A DNA stretch of 37,129 nt from Ruminococcus sp. 210702-SL.1.03 (GCF_020559915.1 NZ_JAJCLZ010000020.1:1-37129), one strand, 5' to 3'; shown: positions 26,435 through 34,560, counted from the first letter of the stretch. Numbers and translations: made by a program. The notes: generated by a model from the sequence alone, not told the origin.

Positions 26435-26549
26435 GTTCGCGGAGCACGCACAAGTAAGCGGGGTCAGCAGTGACTAACGGCTTGCGGAAAATGCGGCAGG
26501 AAAACGCCGCGGGCATACTTAATAAGATAATTACGGAGGGTGTTTTCAG
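26435..26549 (+). other. Structured 5' leader of fba, unidentified
   Basis: The leader folds into GTAAGC/GCTTGC enclosing GTCA/TGAC (loop GCAG), then GCGGC/GCCGC near 26492-26509. No T-tract is present, so regulation, if any, would act on translation or stability. It shares CGCACA(A)GTAAGCGGGG with the leader hairpin at 19181-19197. No known riboswitch or T-box signature fits. Confidence 0.4.
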
Positions 26550-27413
26550 ATGTTAGTATCAGCAAAGGAAATGATGACCAAAGCAGTAGCGGGTCACTAT
26601 GCAGTAGGACACTTCAACATAAACAATCTTGAGTGGACAAAGGCTATCCTGCTCACCGCAGAAGAGCTCAAGTCCCCTGTTATCCTTGGTGTTTCCGAGG
26701 GCGCAGGCAAGTATATGTGTGGCTACAAGACCATCGTAGGAATGGTAAACGGTATGCTCGGCGAGCTGGGTATCACAGTTCCTGTTGCACTTCATCTGGA
26801 TCACGGCTCTTTCGAGGGCGCTAAGGCTTGCATCAACGCAGGCTTCTCGTCTGTAATGTTCGACGGTTCTCACTACTCTATCGAAGAGAACATCGAAAAG
26901 ACCAAGGTGCTTGTAAACACCTGCGACGTACTGGGACTTTCCCTTGAAGCTGAGGTAGGCTCCATCGGCGGCGAAGAAGACGGCGTAGTAGGCATGGGCG
27001 AGTGCGCAGACCCCGACGAGTGCAAGATGATCGCAGACCTCGGCGTAGCAATGCTGGCTGCCGGCATCGGCAACATCCACGGTGTATATCCTGAAAACTG
27101 GCCGGGACTTTCTTTCGAGACTCTGGCTGCTGTAAAGGAAAAGGTTGGCGATATGCCTCTCGTACTGCACGGCGGTACAGGCATTCCTGATGACATGATA
27201 AAGAAGGCGATCTCGCTCGGCGTTGCTAAGATCAATGTAAATACTGAGTGCCAGCTCTCTTTCCAGGCTGCTACAAGACAGTACATCGAAGAAGGCAAGG
27301 ACCTCAAGGGCAAGGGATTCGACCCCAGAAAGCTGCTTGCTCCCGGATACGAAGCTATCAAGGACAAGGTAAAGGAAAAGATGGAACTCTTCGGTTCTGT
27401 CGGCAAGGCTTAA
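26550..27413 (+). CDS. fba: Class II fructose-bisphosphate aldolase
   Basis: This zinc-dependent glycolytic enzyme cleaves fructose 1,6-bisphosphate to DHAP and glyceraldehyde 3-phosphate. The 287-aa protein shows the zinc ligands and catalytic residues: HLDHG near 84, a VMFDGSHYSIEEN segment, EAEVGSIGGEEDG, GNIHGVYP and LHGGTGIPD. ACGGAGGG precedes ATG by 9 nt. Codon and base composition are slightly more regular than the neighbours, as expected for a highly expressed gene. No terminator separates it from the queT leader. Confidence 0.96.
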   Translation: MLVSAKEMMTKAVAGHYAVGHFNINNLEWTKAILLTAEELKSPVILGVSEGAGKYMCGYKTIVGMVNGMLGELGITVPVALHLDHGSFEGAKACINAGFSSVMFDGSHYSIEENIEKTKVLVNTCDVLGLSLEAEVGSIGGEEDGVVGMGECADPDECKMIADLGVAMLAAGIGNIHGVYPENWPGLSFETLAAVKEKVGDMPLVLHGGTGIPDDMIKKAISLGVAKINVNTECQLSFQAATRQYIEEGKDLKGKGFDPRKLLAPGYEAIKDKVKEKMELFGSVGKA

Positions 27414-27432
27414 TTAACAGACAATCAAATAT

Positions 27433-27474
27433 GAGTGTATCCTAGCTTAACCACTCAGAAATAAAAACAAGGAG
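27433..27474 (+). promoter_or_regulatory. PreQ1-I riboswitch
   Basis: P1 is GAGTG (27433-27437) with CACTC (27452-27456), enclosing a loop with CCTAGCTTAAC. An A-rich tail (AGAAATAAAAACAAGG) follows that can form the pseudoknot and runs straight into the AAGGAG ribosome site. This matches the compact, translationally acting preQ1-I class (Thermoanaerobacter type). The downstream gene, a queuosine-precursor transporter, supports it. Confidence 0.82.
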
Positions 27475-27482
27475 AGATAAAT

Positions 27483-27986
27483 ATGGAATCTATCAGCACT
27501 CGCAGGATCACGAAAGCGGGAGTAGTCGCGGCGATATATGTCGTGCTAACGGTATCACTTTCGGCGTTATCATATGGAGGCATACAGTTTCGCATAGCGG
27601 AAGCGCTAATGCTGCTGTGTTTATTCAGCAAGGACTATGTTGTATCACTGACCATCGGCTGTTTTATCGCAAACATATTCAGCACGGTAGGCGCGGTTGA
27701 CACGATAGTAGGCACTTCGGCGACGCTTATCGCGGGGTTATGTATTTATCTTTTGCGGAACAAGCTCAACTATTTCACGGCTTCGCTTTTCCCCGTCATT
27801 ATAAACGGCGTGTTCGTAGGGCTGGAGCTTTGGATAGTGCTGAAGCTGCCGCTTGTACTTTCAATGGTGCAGGTCGCGGCGGGCGAGCTGGTCTGCGTGA
27901 CTATTCTCGGCGGCATACTGCTGAAAGCGTTATCGAAAAACCGTGGATTCATGGCTATGATAACGAACGAGAAAGAGTCGATATAA
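27483..27986 (+). CDS. queT: QueT-family queuosine precursor transporter
   Basis: The 167-aa membrane protein has about five hydrophobic segments (12-32, 38-52, 56-75, 80-100, 105-160) and the QueT-family N-terminal pattern TRRITKAGVVAAIYVVLT (read in part). QueT proteins are the S component of an energy-coupling factor transporter for preQ1 or preQ0. A preQ1-I riboswitch occupies its ribosome site, so high preQ1 should shut off import. No queuosine synthesis genes are in view, suggesting salvage. A terminator follows at 28097. Confidence 0.92.
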   Translation: MESISTRRITKAGVVAAIYVVLTVSLSALSYGGIQFRIAEALMLLCLFSKDYVVSLTIGCFIANIFSTVGAVDTIVGTSATLIAGLCIYLLRNKLNYFTASLFPVIINGVFVGLELWIVLKLPLVLSMVQVAAGELVCVTILGGILLKALSKNRGFMAMITNEKESI

Positions 27987-28096
27987 ATTTAGTGAACTAG
28001 GGCAGGCAATAGTTTGTCCGGTTATGGATCGCTCGGGTTTTCTTTGAAAATTCGGTGTTTTGAAAGAAAATTCGAGAGATTCTATTTGCTAACAAC

Positions 28097-28128
28097 AGGC
28101 AGAGTTTTTTTAAGGCTCTGCCTTTTTT
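28097..28128 (+). terminator. Intrinsic terminator after queT
   Basis: AGGCAGAG (28097-28104) pairs with CTCTGCCT (28116-28123), then six T residues. Confidence 0.9.
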
Positions 28129-28198
28129 GTCGGCAACTGCGTTAAATAAATGTTCAATATATATTTACCAAACGTTTTTATAATTTGTGCAAAAATGC

Positions 28199-28227
28199 TT
28201 GACAAGTGCATGTTGATGTGATATAAT
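28199..28227 (+). promoter_or_regulatory. tRNA-Leu promoter
   Basis: Perfect TTGACA (28199-28204) and TATAAT (28222-28227), 17-bp spacer, 20 bp before the tRNA. Confidence 0.92.
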
Positions 28228-28246
28228 ATATATGTTGATTTTTCAA

Positions 28247-28333
28247 GCAGGTATGGCGGAATCGGCAGACGCGCTAGCTTCAGGTGCTAGTGGGGGCAAC
28301 CTCGTGGAAGTTCAAGTCTTCTTACCTGCACCA
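28247..28333 (+). tRNA. tRNA-Leu (anticodon CAG)
   Basis: Acceptor GCAGGTA (28247-28253) pairs with TACCTGC (28323-28329). The anticodon stem CTAGC/GCTAG frames loop TTCAGGT with anticodon CAG. A long class II variable arm (GGGGGCAACCTC region) and a T-arm with GTTCAAGTC follow, and CCA is encoded at 28331-28333. The 3' 54 nt belong to the integrated element's left attachment repeat, so integration kept the tRNA intact. Confidence 0.96.
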
Positions 28334-28335
28334 TA
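28280..28335 (+). repeat. Left attachment site (56-bp direct repeat, copy 1)
   Basis: This 56-bp stretch, from the anticodon loop of tRNA-Leu to just past CCA, is repeated exactly at 36819-36874. It marks the tRNA-side end of the integrated element. Confidence 0.93.
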
Positions 28336-28336
28336 A

Positions 28337-28368
28337 AAAGCTCGATTATATCGGGCTTTTTTCTTTTT
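28337..28368 (+). terminator. Terminator after tRNA-Leu, supplied by the element
   Basis: AAAGCTCGA pairs over 9 bp (one G-U) with TCGGGCTTT around TTATA, followed by a T-rich run. Since it lies inside the element, integration replaced the native tRNA terminator. Confidence 0.85.
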
Positions 28369-28441
28369 ATATAATAAATCCGATAGCAAGACCTGATGAA
28401 TGAAAATTGATTTTTAACAGATCTTATCCTAAAGTTCATTG

Positions 28442-30115
28442 CTAGGTATAGCTCGTCTGCTGTTTAATATGTTCATATAAGCAAGGAAGATCCGCAGAAC
28501 TGCCTGCGGATCTTCCTTGCTTATATGAACTTTCTAATTCGTCCAGCGGATCTATAAATACGCTGACCGTGTCATTGAACTCTCCGTTCATCTCAAATTT
28601 GATGTCGAGGCTTTTATTTTCATTTTGATGAATAAGAATTCGTTTGACAAGCATTCGCAAATTAACATCGGATATTGAACCTTCGGACAAGATCTCATCA
28701 ATAATCTGAGTTGTATTATTAAGGCGTCCTTTCCTCTGCTTGCAGATTTTGTCATACTATCTTAAATCTGATATCTTTTTATCAAGTTTAGCTATTTCAT
28801 CCTCACGTTTGGTGATCATATTGTTGAAAACTTGCGTGTGTTCACGATTGTTTATTCGTTCGATTATTAAGTCCTCAATTTGCTGTCGGAGTGATAAAAT
28901 CCTATCATTGAGCTGCTGTATCTGACGTTCATATAGCGGCTTTTTCTTTGACCAGTCTTTTATGATCTTATTGTATCTTTCACCTTCAGCAAGAATAATA
29001 TCACGCAGTCTAAGTATTTCATCTTCGACCAGTTCATCAAGTTGATTTTCACGGACTGTATGCGGAGTGCAGTATTGTTTACCATAGCGATGATTGCTGC
29101 TGCAAGTGTATTCAACGTATTCTTTCCCTCGCCATTTTCGTCGGCGGGCTATGAACCCGGCTCCGCAGTCGGAGCATTTTATCAAGCCAGAGTAGCGGTG
29201 CAATTTCCGACCATTTTGCGAACGTGGATTGATCTGCGAACGCTCTTTCAGCAAGAACTGAGCTTGTTTCCAAGTTGTTTCATCAATGATCGGTTCACAA
29301 AAATTCTCGTGACGGTACTGCTCTTCAGGCGGAATAAAAGTCTTTGTCTTGTAGATTTTACTTGTCACAGTTTTGTGATTGACCATCGTTCCGATGTACA
29401 GCTCGTTCGTAAGTATCCGCCTTACTGAAGTCTGAACCCACAGATATTTTTTTGAAATGTCCGGTTTCCAATCTGCAAGCTTACGTCTTTGATAATATTC
29501 AGGAGACTTTATTCCACGCTCGTTCATCGTCCTTGCGATAGTTGTCAAGCCGTAACCGTCAACGTATAGCTTGAATACTTCCTGTACTATCCAAGCTGTT
29601 TCATCGTCTACCAGAACAGTATTTGTGTTTCGATCACGCTTGTAACCGAGGGGTAAGGACTCTATCAGACCTTTGTTTTTCTGCTTTTGGCGAACTCCTG
29701 CTTTAACTTTCTTGCTGATGTCCTTAGCATAAAAATCGTTGAAGATCTGCTTGAACCCAATCAGCAAATCGTCGTTTTCATTGAATGAATCTATTCCCTC
29801 AGTCACAGAAATTACCTTAACATTATTCTGTCGCAAGTGATCAATGAAGAGTTCAGTCTGCGTTCTGTGTCGTCCTAATCTAGATAGATCCTTGACCAGA
29901 ACAACATCGATCTTACCTTCATCAACAGCAATTTCAAGTTTGCCTAAGCCTTTTCTGTTGAACGTCATTCCCGAAACGTTGTCATCAAAACTTTCACCAA
30001 CTATTTCGTAACCATTCTGCCCAGCGTAATCAACTAAAATCTGCCGCTGATTTTGCAAGCTGTTCATTTTCTCATCTTCGTCACGAGATAATCTGTAGTA
30101 TAGCCAAGCTCTCAT
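28442..30115 (-). pseudogene. Large serine recombinase interrupted by an in-frame TAG
   Basis: The gene reads as one frame of 557 codons except for TAG at 28757-28759 (codon 453). Before it are the resolvase domain with catalytic Ser10 (YYRLSRDEDE) and VKDLSRLGRHR, the recombinase domain, a zinc ribbon (CSDCG, then CSSNHRYGKQYC), and a coiled coil. After it the same frame continues for 104 codons with YDKICKQRKGRL and LRMLVKRILIHQNENKSLDIKFE, a normal tail for this family. Family members usually carry Glu here, so GAG to TAG is the simplest explanation. AAAGGAGG precedes the ATG. The product is probably a 452-aa truncated protein. The last 30 codons are built on a perfect hairpin (28471-28530). 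Confidence 0.85.
28471..28530. repeat. Perfect 27-bp inverted repeat
   Basis: 28471-28497 and 28504-28530 are exact reverse complements separated by AACTGC. The repeat lies at the 3' end of the recombinase frame, where it encodes a non-family tail. It could have arisen by template switching or serve as a terminator-like hairpin, but no T-tract follows on the minus strand. Confidence 0.92.
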
Positions 30116-30148
30116 TTTATCGACCTCCTTTAAATTCGGCAGGCACGC

Positions 30149-30183
30149 TGTGGTGTGTCTGCGTTACAACAGACACTACCACA
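30149..30183. repeat. Inverted repeat upstream of the recombinase gene
   Basis: TGTGGTGTGTCTG (30149-30161) is complementary to CAGACACTACCACA (30170-30183) apart from one extra T. It lies between the 60-aa gene and the recombinase ribosome site and may regulate recombinase expression. Confidence 0.6.
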
Positions 30184-30205
30184 AGCCTCCCTTAAAGTCC
30201 AGCGA

Positions 30206-30388
30206 TCACGCCGTTTTATCAATAAATTCTACCTTATCAATAAAATCATCATTCGAGCGTTTGGACATACTATCCGAATTTAAATAGTCGTTGATCATAG
30301 CTTCCATAAACGTGTCAAAGGACTTTTTATCGCCGTTGTATATGATCGTGACGGAATTGATTCTGGGGATTTCTCTTTGTCTTGGCAT
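30206..30388 (-). CDS. Small element-encoded protein (60 aa) upstream of the recombinase
   Basis: The soluble product begins MPRQREIPRINSVTIIYNGDKKSF and continues with FMEAMINDYL. AGGAGGG lies about 9 nt before ATG. Small charged proteins of this type often precede large serine recombinases in clostridial elements and may act as accessory or directionality factors, but no such function can be shown from sequence. It is followed by a hairpin and then the recombinase. Confidence 0.68.
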   Translation of the reverse strand: MPRQREIPRINSVTIIYNGDKKSFDTFMEAMINDYLNSDSMSKRSNDDFIDKVEFIDKTA

Positions 30389-30415
30389 TGGGTTATCGCC
30401 CTCCTTACTGTCTTT

Positions 30416-30703
30416 TCAGTTTCTTTTTCTCTGATTTTTAAACTGATCATTTTTAATCATTCCTTTCCTGATATTTTGTCTGACATCATCAGCAACGCCC
30501 GAAATTATGCCGATTTTACGCACTTTTCTGACATTTCGACTCCTAATTTTCGGGAAAAGCCGTATTTTGACTCCATTACTCGACTGCCGAAAATATGCAC
30601 AAGACCTGTGCAAGAACTGCGTATTTACGGCATATTTGCGGTCAGCTTTGCTGTCCGCTGTGAGCGTCATGGCGGCTTCAGACGCCATGACTTTAACCTG
30701 CAA
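30416..30703 (-). CDS. Possible basic protein (95 aa), uncertain
   Basis: An open frame starting at TTG 30703 encodes an Arg/Lys-rich product with FLHRSCAYFRQSSNGVKIRLF. It ends 27 nt before the next small gene, whose ribosome site lies in that gap, so spacing fits an operon. Against it, the start lacks a clear ribosome site and a similar-length frame exists on the other strand. The DNA may instead be conserved for non-coding reasons next to the inverted-repeat region at 30725-30907. Confidence 0.32.
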   Translation of the reverse strand: MQVKVMASEAAMTLTADSKADRKYAVNTQFLHRSCAYFRQSSNGVKIRLFPKIRSRNVRKVRKIGIISGVADDVRQNIRKGMIKNDQFKNQRKRN

Positions 30704-30724
30704 TGAAATATTTCACTTTTTTCG

Positions 30725-30907
30725 TTATGCGGCAAATCGGGGATTTGTGCATAACCAACATATCTGGTTTCCTATGCACTTTCAAACTTATTTAAGAATT
30801 GCTCGTTTATCCCCCTCGTTCAACGCTCACAATCGGCTTGTGTGGGCTTGTACCGTCTAGGGTGGTATGTTTACCCTACTGCAAGTGAGGAGGGCACAAA
30901 TCGCCCT
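30725..30907. other. Non-coding inverted-repeat cluster, candidate origin (replication or transfer)
   Basis: No gene fits here. Three inverted repeats are visible: TTATGC...GCATAA enclosing CAAATC/GATTTG (30725-30754), TAGGGT/ACCCTA (30858-30863, 30873-30878) and AGGGC/GCCCT (30891-30895, 30903-30907). Their place beside a RepA/DnaB-like ATPase gene suggests an origin of replication or transfer for the excised element. Confidence 0.4.
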
Positions 30908-30920
30908 ACATTCGCTAACT

Positions 30921-32195
30921 CTAAAATGGCGGAACTTCAATGCCTTGACTTGCAAGTGTGCTTCTGATTTTTCTTGCGGATTCATTCAGAATTTCATCAA
31001 GCGTTGTCCACCTTACTTCACATATCTTTTCACCTTGGACAGGGTCAGTAGAATTACAAACAGGGACAGTAGCTTTGCACACAGGGTCAGCAGAATTTTT
31101 ATCTTTTTGATTTCCATAATCGCCCTCAAACAACGTATTTAAAGGCTTTTCGGAACCTTCCGAACTCATTTCAGTGACAGCAGGGTCAGTATATTTAACA
31201 GCTTCGGGCATTAGATTTTTACCGTCACCGGTGTCACTGCTTTTATCATATTTCAGAATAATTACTCGCTTACCGTTGCTGCGTCTGGATTTAAAAGTCA
31301 CACCGTAACTTTGCAATTCATAAGCGTGCTTCATAAGTTCTTTTTTGATATGGTTTGCGAAAATTTCTTTACAAAGTATTTTGCTTAGCATGATTGCAAG
31401 CTCCGTTGCAGAGCCTTTAAAATAATTGCGTTCCAACATGAAATCATGCACAGCGAAAGAGAAAAAGTCCGCTTCTTTAGCCGTCACTTCGTCAACAACT
31501 TTCCAGCGACTGTTTTCAAACACAAGATTTATTTCTTGGTTTTCAATATCACGTCCTACACAATAAAGTTTTGCATTACGGCTGCCACGTTTTGTTTCGA
31601 TCAGAACCATACTTCCGTCTACACAGCCGCTGATTCCTGTACTTCCTGAGATCATATTGAACGGATCGATGTCTTTGCATTTTCTTGTGTGATGAACCAC
31701 TATGACAGTTATCTCAAGCTTGTCTGCAAGAGCTTTCAGAACGGATAGGTCTTTGTAGTCTGAACCATAGCTTGAATCTGTTGAACCACGAACCATTTGC
31801 AGAGTGTCGATAAAAACGATTTTCAGATCACGATGTTCACTCACAAAGCCTTCGATCTGCTCTTCAAGACCGCCTCCTATCGGGTCAGACATAACAGAGA
31901 AGTAAAGCATTTCAGTTGGTTCATCGGTCAGCTCATAGAGCCTGTTTTGTATTCTTGCGTAGCTGTCCTCTAAACACAGATACAGAGCAGTTCCTTGTGA
32001 AGTTTTTAGACCTAAAATTTTTTCTCCTTTCGCTATTGACAAACACATATCAAGTACCAGCCACGATTTGCCGACCTTTGGTGCACCTGCTAAAATGTAC
32101 AGACCTTGTGCAAGCAAGCCGTCTATAACGAACTCTATTGGCTTGTACACAGTTGTCATTATTTCTTCGCAGGATTTTGAGTTAAATTGTTTCAA
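30921..32195 (-). CDS. RepA/DnaB-like AAA ATPase (replicative helicase-like)
   Basis: The 424-aa protein has a RecA-type core: Walker A GAPKVGKSW at 37-45, Walker B LKIVFIDTLQ near 150, and VIVVHHTRK, as in hexameric RepA helicases of plasmids and elements (AAA_25 group). The C-terminal part is variable and carries short Asp/Pro/Val-rich repeats (VxxTDPV, DPAVT, DPVC). The start is TTG 32195 with AGGAGG 9 nt upstream; an internal ATG (codon 13) lacks a ribosome site. It may replicate the excised circle. A promoter and terminator pair upstream suggests attenuation. Confidence 0.82.
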   Translation of the reverse strand: MKQFNSKSCEEIMTTVYKPIEFVIDGLLAQGLYILAGAPKVGKSWLVLDMCLSIAKGEKILGLKTSQGTALYLCLEDSYARIQNRLYELTDEPTEMLYFSVMSDPIGGGLEEQIEGFVSEHRDLKIVFIDTLQMVRGSTDSSYGSDYKDLSVLKALADKLEITVIVVHHTRKCKDIDPFNMISGSTGISGCVDGSMVLIETKRGSRNAKLYCVGRDIENQEINLVFENSRWKVVDEVTAKEADFFSFAVHDFMLERNYFKGSATELAIMLSKILCKEIFANHIKKELMKHAYELQSYGVTFKSRRSNGKRVIILKYDKSSDTGDGKNLMPEAVKYTDPAVTEMSSEGSEKPLNTLFEGDYGNQKDKNSADPVCKATVPVCNSTDPVQGEKICEVRWTTLDEILNESARKIRSTLASQGIEVPPF

Positions 32196-32261
32196 GTTAT
32201 CAGTCCTCCTATTCTGTTTTCAAGTTTCTGTTATTGTCACTGAACATAGCGAAATTTATAT

Positions 32262-32306
32262 TCAAAACAAAAAGCTCGCAAAGACTCTTAAAATCTTTAC
32301 GAGCTT
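32262..32306 (-). terminator. Leader terminator upstream of the ATPase gene (candidate attenuator)
   Basis: On the minus strand, 32294-32306 pairs with 32272-32284 (13 bp, one mismatch), followed by TTTTTGTTTTG. It lies between the promoter at 32325-32353 and the gene, so it is in position to attenuate. Confidence 0.75.
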
Positions 32307-32324
32307 ATATTATTCTCCATTCTT

Positions 32325-32353
32325 ATGGTATCGCATTTTAATACGTTTGTCAA
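32325..32353 (-). promoter_or_regulatory. Promoter of the RepA-like ATPase gene
   Basis: Minus strand: TTGACA (32348-32353), 17-bp spacer, TACCAT (32325-32330). Confidence 0.65.
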
Positions 32354-32491
32354 TAGTCATGGTCCATTTTCATTGTTTTGCACAGGAGATTTGATTTTGA
32401 CACGGGGGTAAGATGTGCGTTTTCGCCGTCGCATGATGCGAGAGAGGGTATGGCAGGTATATTTATACATAATAAAAGCTATATTGCAACC

Positions 32492-32520
32492 TTGAAATAA
32501 TTACTTTGATATGCTATAAT
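32492..32520 (+). promoter_or_regulatory. Promoter of the regulator-kinase pair
   Basis: TTGAAA (32492-32497), 17-bp spacer, TATAAT (32515-32520), 43 bp before the regulator ATG. Confidence 0.8.
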
Positions 32521-32563
32521 AATAGCTGATACATAAAGCATAACCAATCGTGAGGTGATTATT

Positions 32564-33259
32564 ATGAATATTGCCATCTGCGACGACGAGCCTGTTTTCT
32601 TGAAACAATTGCATAATAGAATCAGAAGTATGAAGATTCCTGATTGCGAAGTCCATGAATTTACAAGTGGCCGGGACTTGTTGAGCTTCTATGTTAAGGG
32701 TATGTATGAGGTAATCATTCTTGATGTTGAAATGCCTGAGCTTAATGGTTTAGAAACTGCTGAACGAATCAGACAGATAGACAAATCTGTGATTATTTCA
32801 TTCCTAACAAACTATGCTGAGTTTGCGGTTCGGGGTTATGACGTTGGGGCTTTTCGATATATCCTAAAAAGTCAACCTGATTATCTGTATACTAAGCAGC
32901 TCGGTTCTATTGTTGCTGAATGTCAGCAACGATTTAGAACATTCACTTTTAGTAACAAAAATCTGTCTTTCAAGTTCAAATTAACGGATATTCTTTATTT
33001 TGAAGGATATAGACGAAAGGTTTCATTGTTTACCTTGAATGGCGAATTAGAATATGGTGGCGATTTTTCAACAGTGTGCGGTGAACTTCTAAAATATAAT
33101 TTCATCATAATAAATCGAGGAATACTCGTTAATCTTGATCACACACAGAATATCACAAAGTATGATGTTACCTTAAGTAATGGCAGGAAAATCCCCATAG
33201 GGAAAACATACAAAAATGAGGTAGTGTCACGCTATTTTGAATATGCAGAAGGAAAATGA
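32564..33259 (+). CDS. LytTR-family response regulator (AgrA-like)
   Basis: The 231-aa protein has a receiver domain (acidic pair CDDE at 6-9, phospho-acceptor Asp54 in IILDVEMPELNG, conserved Lys in YILKS) and a C-terminal LytTR DNA-binding domain (about 130-230; FKLTDILYFEGYRRKVSLFT read in parts). LytTR regulators bind direct repeats about 21 bp apart, which are found upstream of agrB here. Start ATG 32564 follows GAGGTG by 6 nt; an in-frame GTG at 32555 lies within that ribosome site. It overlaps the kinase gene by 4 nt. Confidence 0.92.
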   Translation: MNIAICDDEPVFLKQLHNRIRSMKIPDCEVHEFTSGRDLLSFYVKGMYEVIILDVEMPELNGLETAERIRQIDKSVIISFLTNYAEFAVRGYDVGAFRYILKSQPDYLYTKQLGSIVAECQQRFRTFTFSNKNLSFKFKLTDILYFEGYRRKVSLFTLNGELEYGGDFSTVCGELLKYNFIIINRGILVNLDHTQNITKYDVTLSNGRKIPIGKTYKNEVVSRYFEYAEGK

Positions 33260-34554
33260 TAATATTGCCGGTTTGGGTTCAAAACATCATTGAAATAGCT
33301 AATGTAGCTGTAGAAATGATATTGGTTTTCCTATATTTTTCGTTGTTAAGTAAACGAAAGATCAACAAATGTCTTTTTTGTGCAGCTTATATACTAACTA
33401 CCTCAATTCTATCGTCGGTAGTTTTATTTGTTAATGATATTTTTTTGTATCTTGTTACAACAACTGTTCTTATAAGTTTAGTGGCATTCTTATGTTTCGA
33501 AGATTCCGTTCGACATAAAATTTTCTGGATTGTTATTTTTCTGTTGATTATCTCTATATCGGAACCTATTGTAATAGGAATACTTTGTATCGCCAATATG
33601 GGAACTCCTGATGAATTTTTACAGTCAGGGTTAGGACGATATCTTGGTATGATAGGCACTGATCTTATTTATCTATGGCTCATTGGTTTAATGCACCGAA
33701 TTATAAATAAAAGGATTCGTGATCTGCCTGTTAAGTATTGGATTTTGATAATCACAATTCCGATTATTAGTATATTCCTTTTACAAACGATACTTGAGGG
33801 CTTTGCAGCAGACAAATCGTATAATTATATCTCTTTAGGATTTTCACTTATTGGTATTATTTTCATAAACATTTTAATGTTTAATTTCTTTGAAAGTTAT
33901 GAGGATAAAATCAAGCTTAATTACCTTGAAACTTTAAAGCAACAAGAGCAGGAGAATTACAAACTACTTACTCTATCGTATAAACAAGTAAGAGAGTTTA
34001 AGCACGATATTGAAAATCAGTTTTCAGTTTTGAAAGATATGCTGGAAAATGATGATACAGATGCTGCCAAAGAATATCTTGTAAAACTGAGTTCGTTTGT
34101 ACGGCTTGCTAACAGGCTATGCTACACCGGAAATAACGCAGTTGATTCAATCGTAAATATTAAAGGTTCTCTTGCCCGGACCTACGGCATAGAGTTTATT
34201 TGCAAAGTTAATATCATAACGAGCATTAAAGCCAATGAATTGGAGCTATGCCGTATCATAGGTAACGCTCTTGATAACGCTATTGAGGGTTGTCAAAGGT
34301 CAAATTCTCCCAGTAAGCATATATGGATCAGCATATCAGAAGAACGAGAGAAGCTCTTTCTTGTTATCACTAATACATCTGATGAGGTAGATACAGATTC
34401 TCTGACCTCTACAAAGAAAGAGAAAGGGCTTCACGGTATAGGGGTAAGCAGTATTAAATCCTCAGTAGACCGACTTGGAGGACTTGTAAAATTTGATTGT
34501 AAAGACGGGATTTTTAAGCTGAATATCATGATTTATAATTGTTTACAAATCTAA
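33256..34554 (+). CDS. GHKL-type sensor histidine kinase (AgrC-like)
   Basis: The N-terminal 200 residues hold about six membrane segments with no large outside domain, as in AgrC peptide sensors. A coiled linker leads to the dimerisation motif REFKHDIENQ with phospho-acceptor His250, an N box at 337-347 (NALDNAIEGCQ) and a G box GLHGIGVSSIKS. The start overlaps the regulator stop (ATGA), so they are translationally coupled. With AgrB and the peptide genes next door, it is expected to sense the cyclic peptide made by this locus. Confidence 0.92.
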   Translation: MIILPVWVQNIIEIANVAVEMILVFLYFSLLSKRKINKCLFCAAYILTTSILSSVVLFVNDIFLYLVTTTVLISLVAFLCFEDSVRHKIFWIVIFLLIISISEPIVIGILCIANMGTPDEFLQSGLGRYLGMIGTDLIYLWLIGLMHRIINKRIRDLPVKYWILIITIPIISIFLLQTILEGFAADKSYNYISLGFSLIGIIFINILMFNFFESYEDKIKLNYLETLKQQEQENYKLLTLSYKQVREFKHDIENQFSVLKDMLENDDTDAAKEYLVKLSSFVRLANRLCYTGNNAVDSIVNIKGSLARTYGIEFICKVNIITSIKANELELCRIIGNALDNAIEGCQRSNSPSKHIWISISEEREKLFLVITNTSDEVDTDSLTSTKKEKGLHGIGVSSIKSSVDRLGGLVKFDCKDGIFKLNIMIYNCLQI

Positions 34555-34560
34555 TTATTG

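Noticed and set aside
26435..26549. T-box or c-di-GMP riboswitch in the fba leader
   Set aside because: No T-box GGTGG motif or terminator, and the GEMM core motifs are not present; only the CACGCACA start is superficially similar.
30377..30706. Plus-strand 109-codon frame over the small element genes
   Set aside because: It overlaps a well-supported minus-strand gene with a good ribosome site and shows no own signals.
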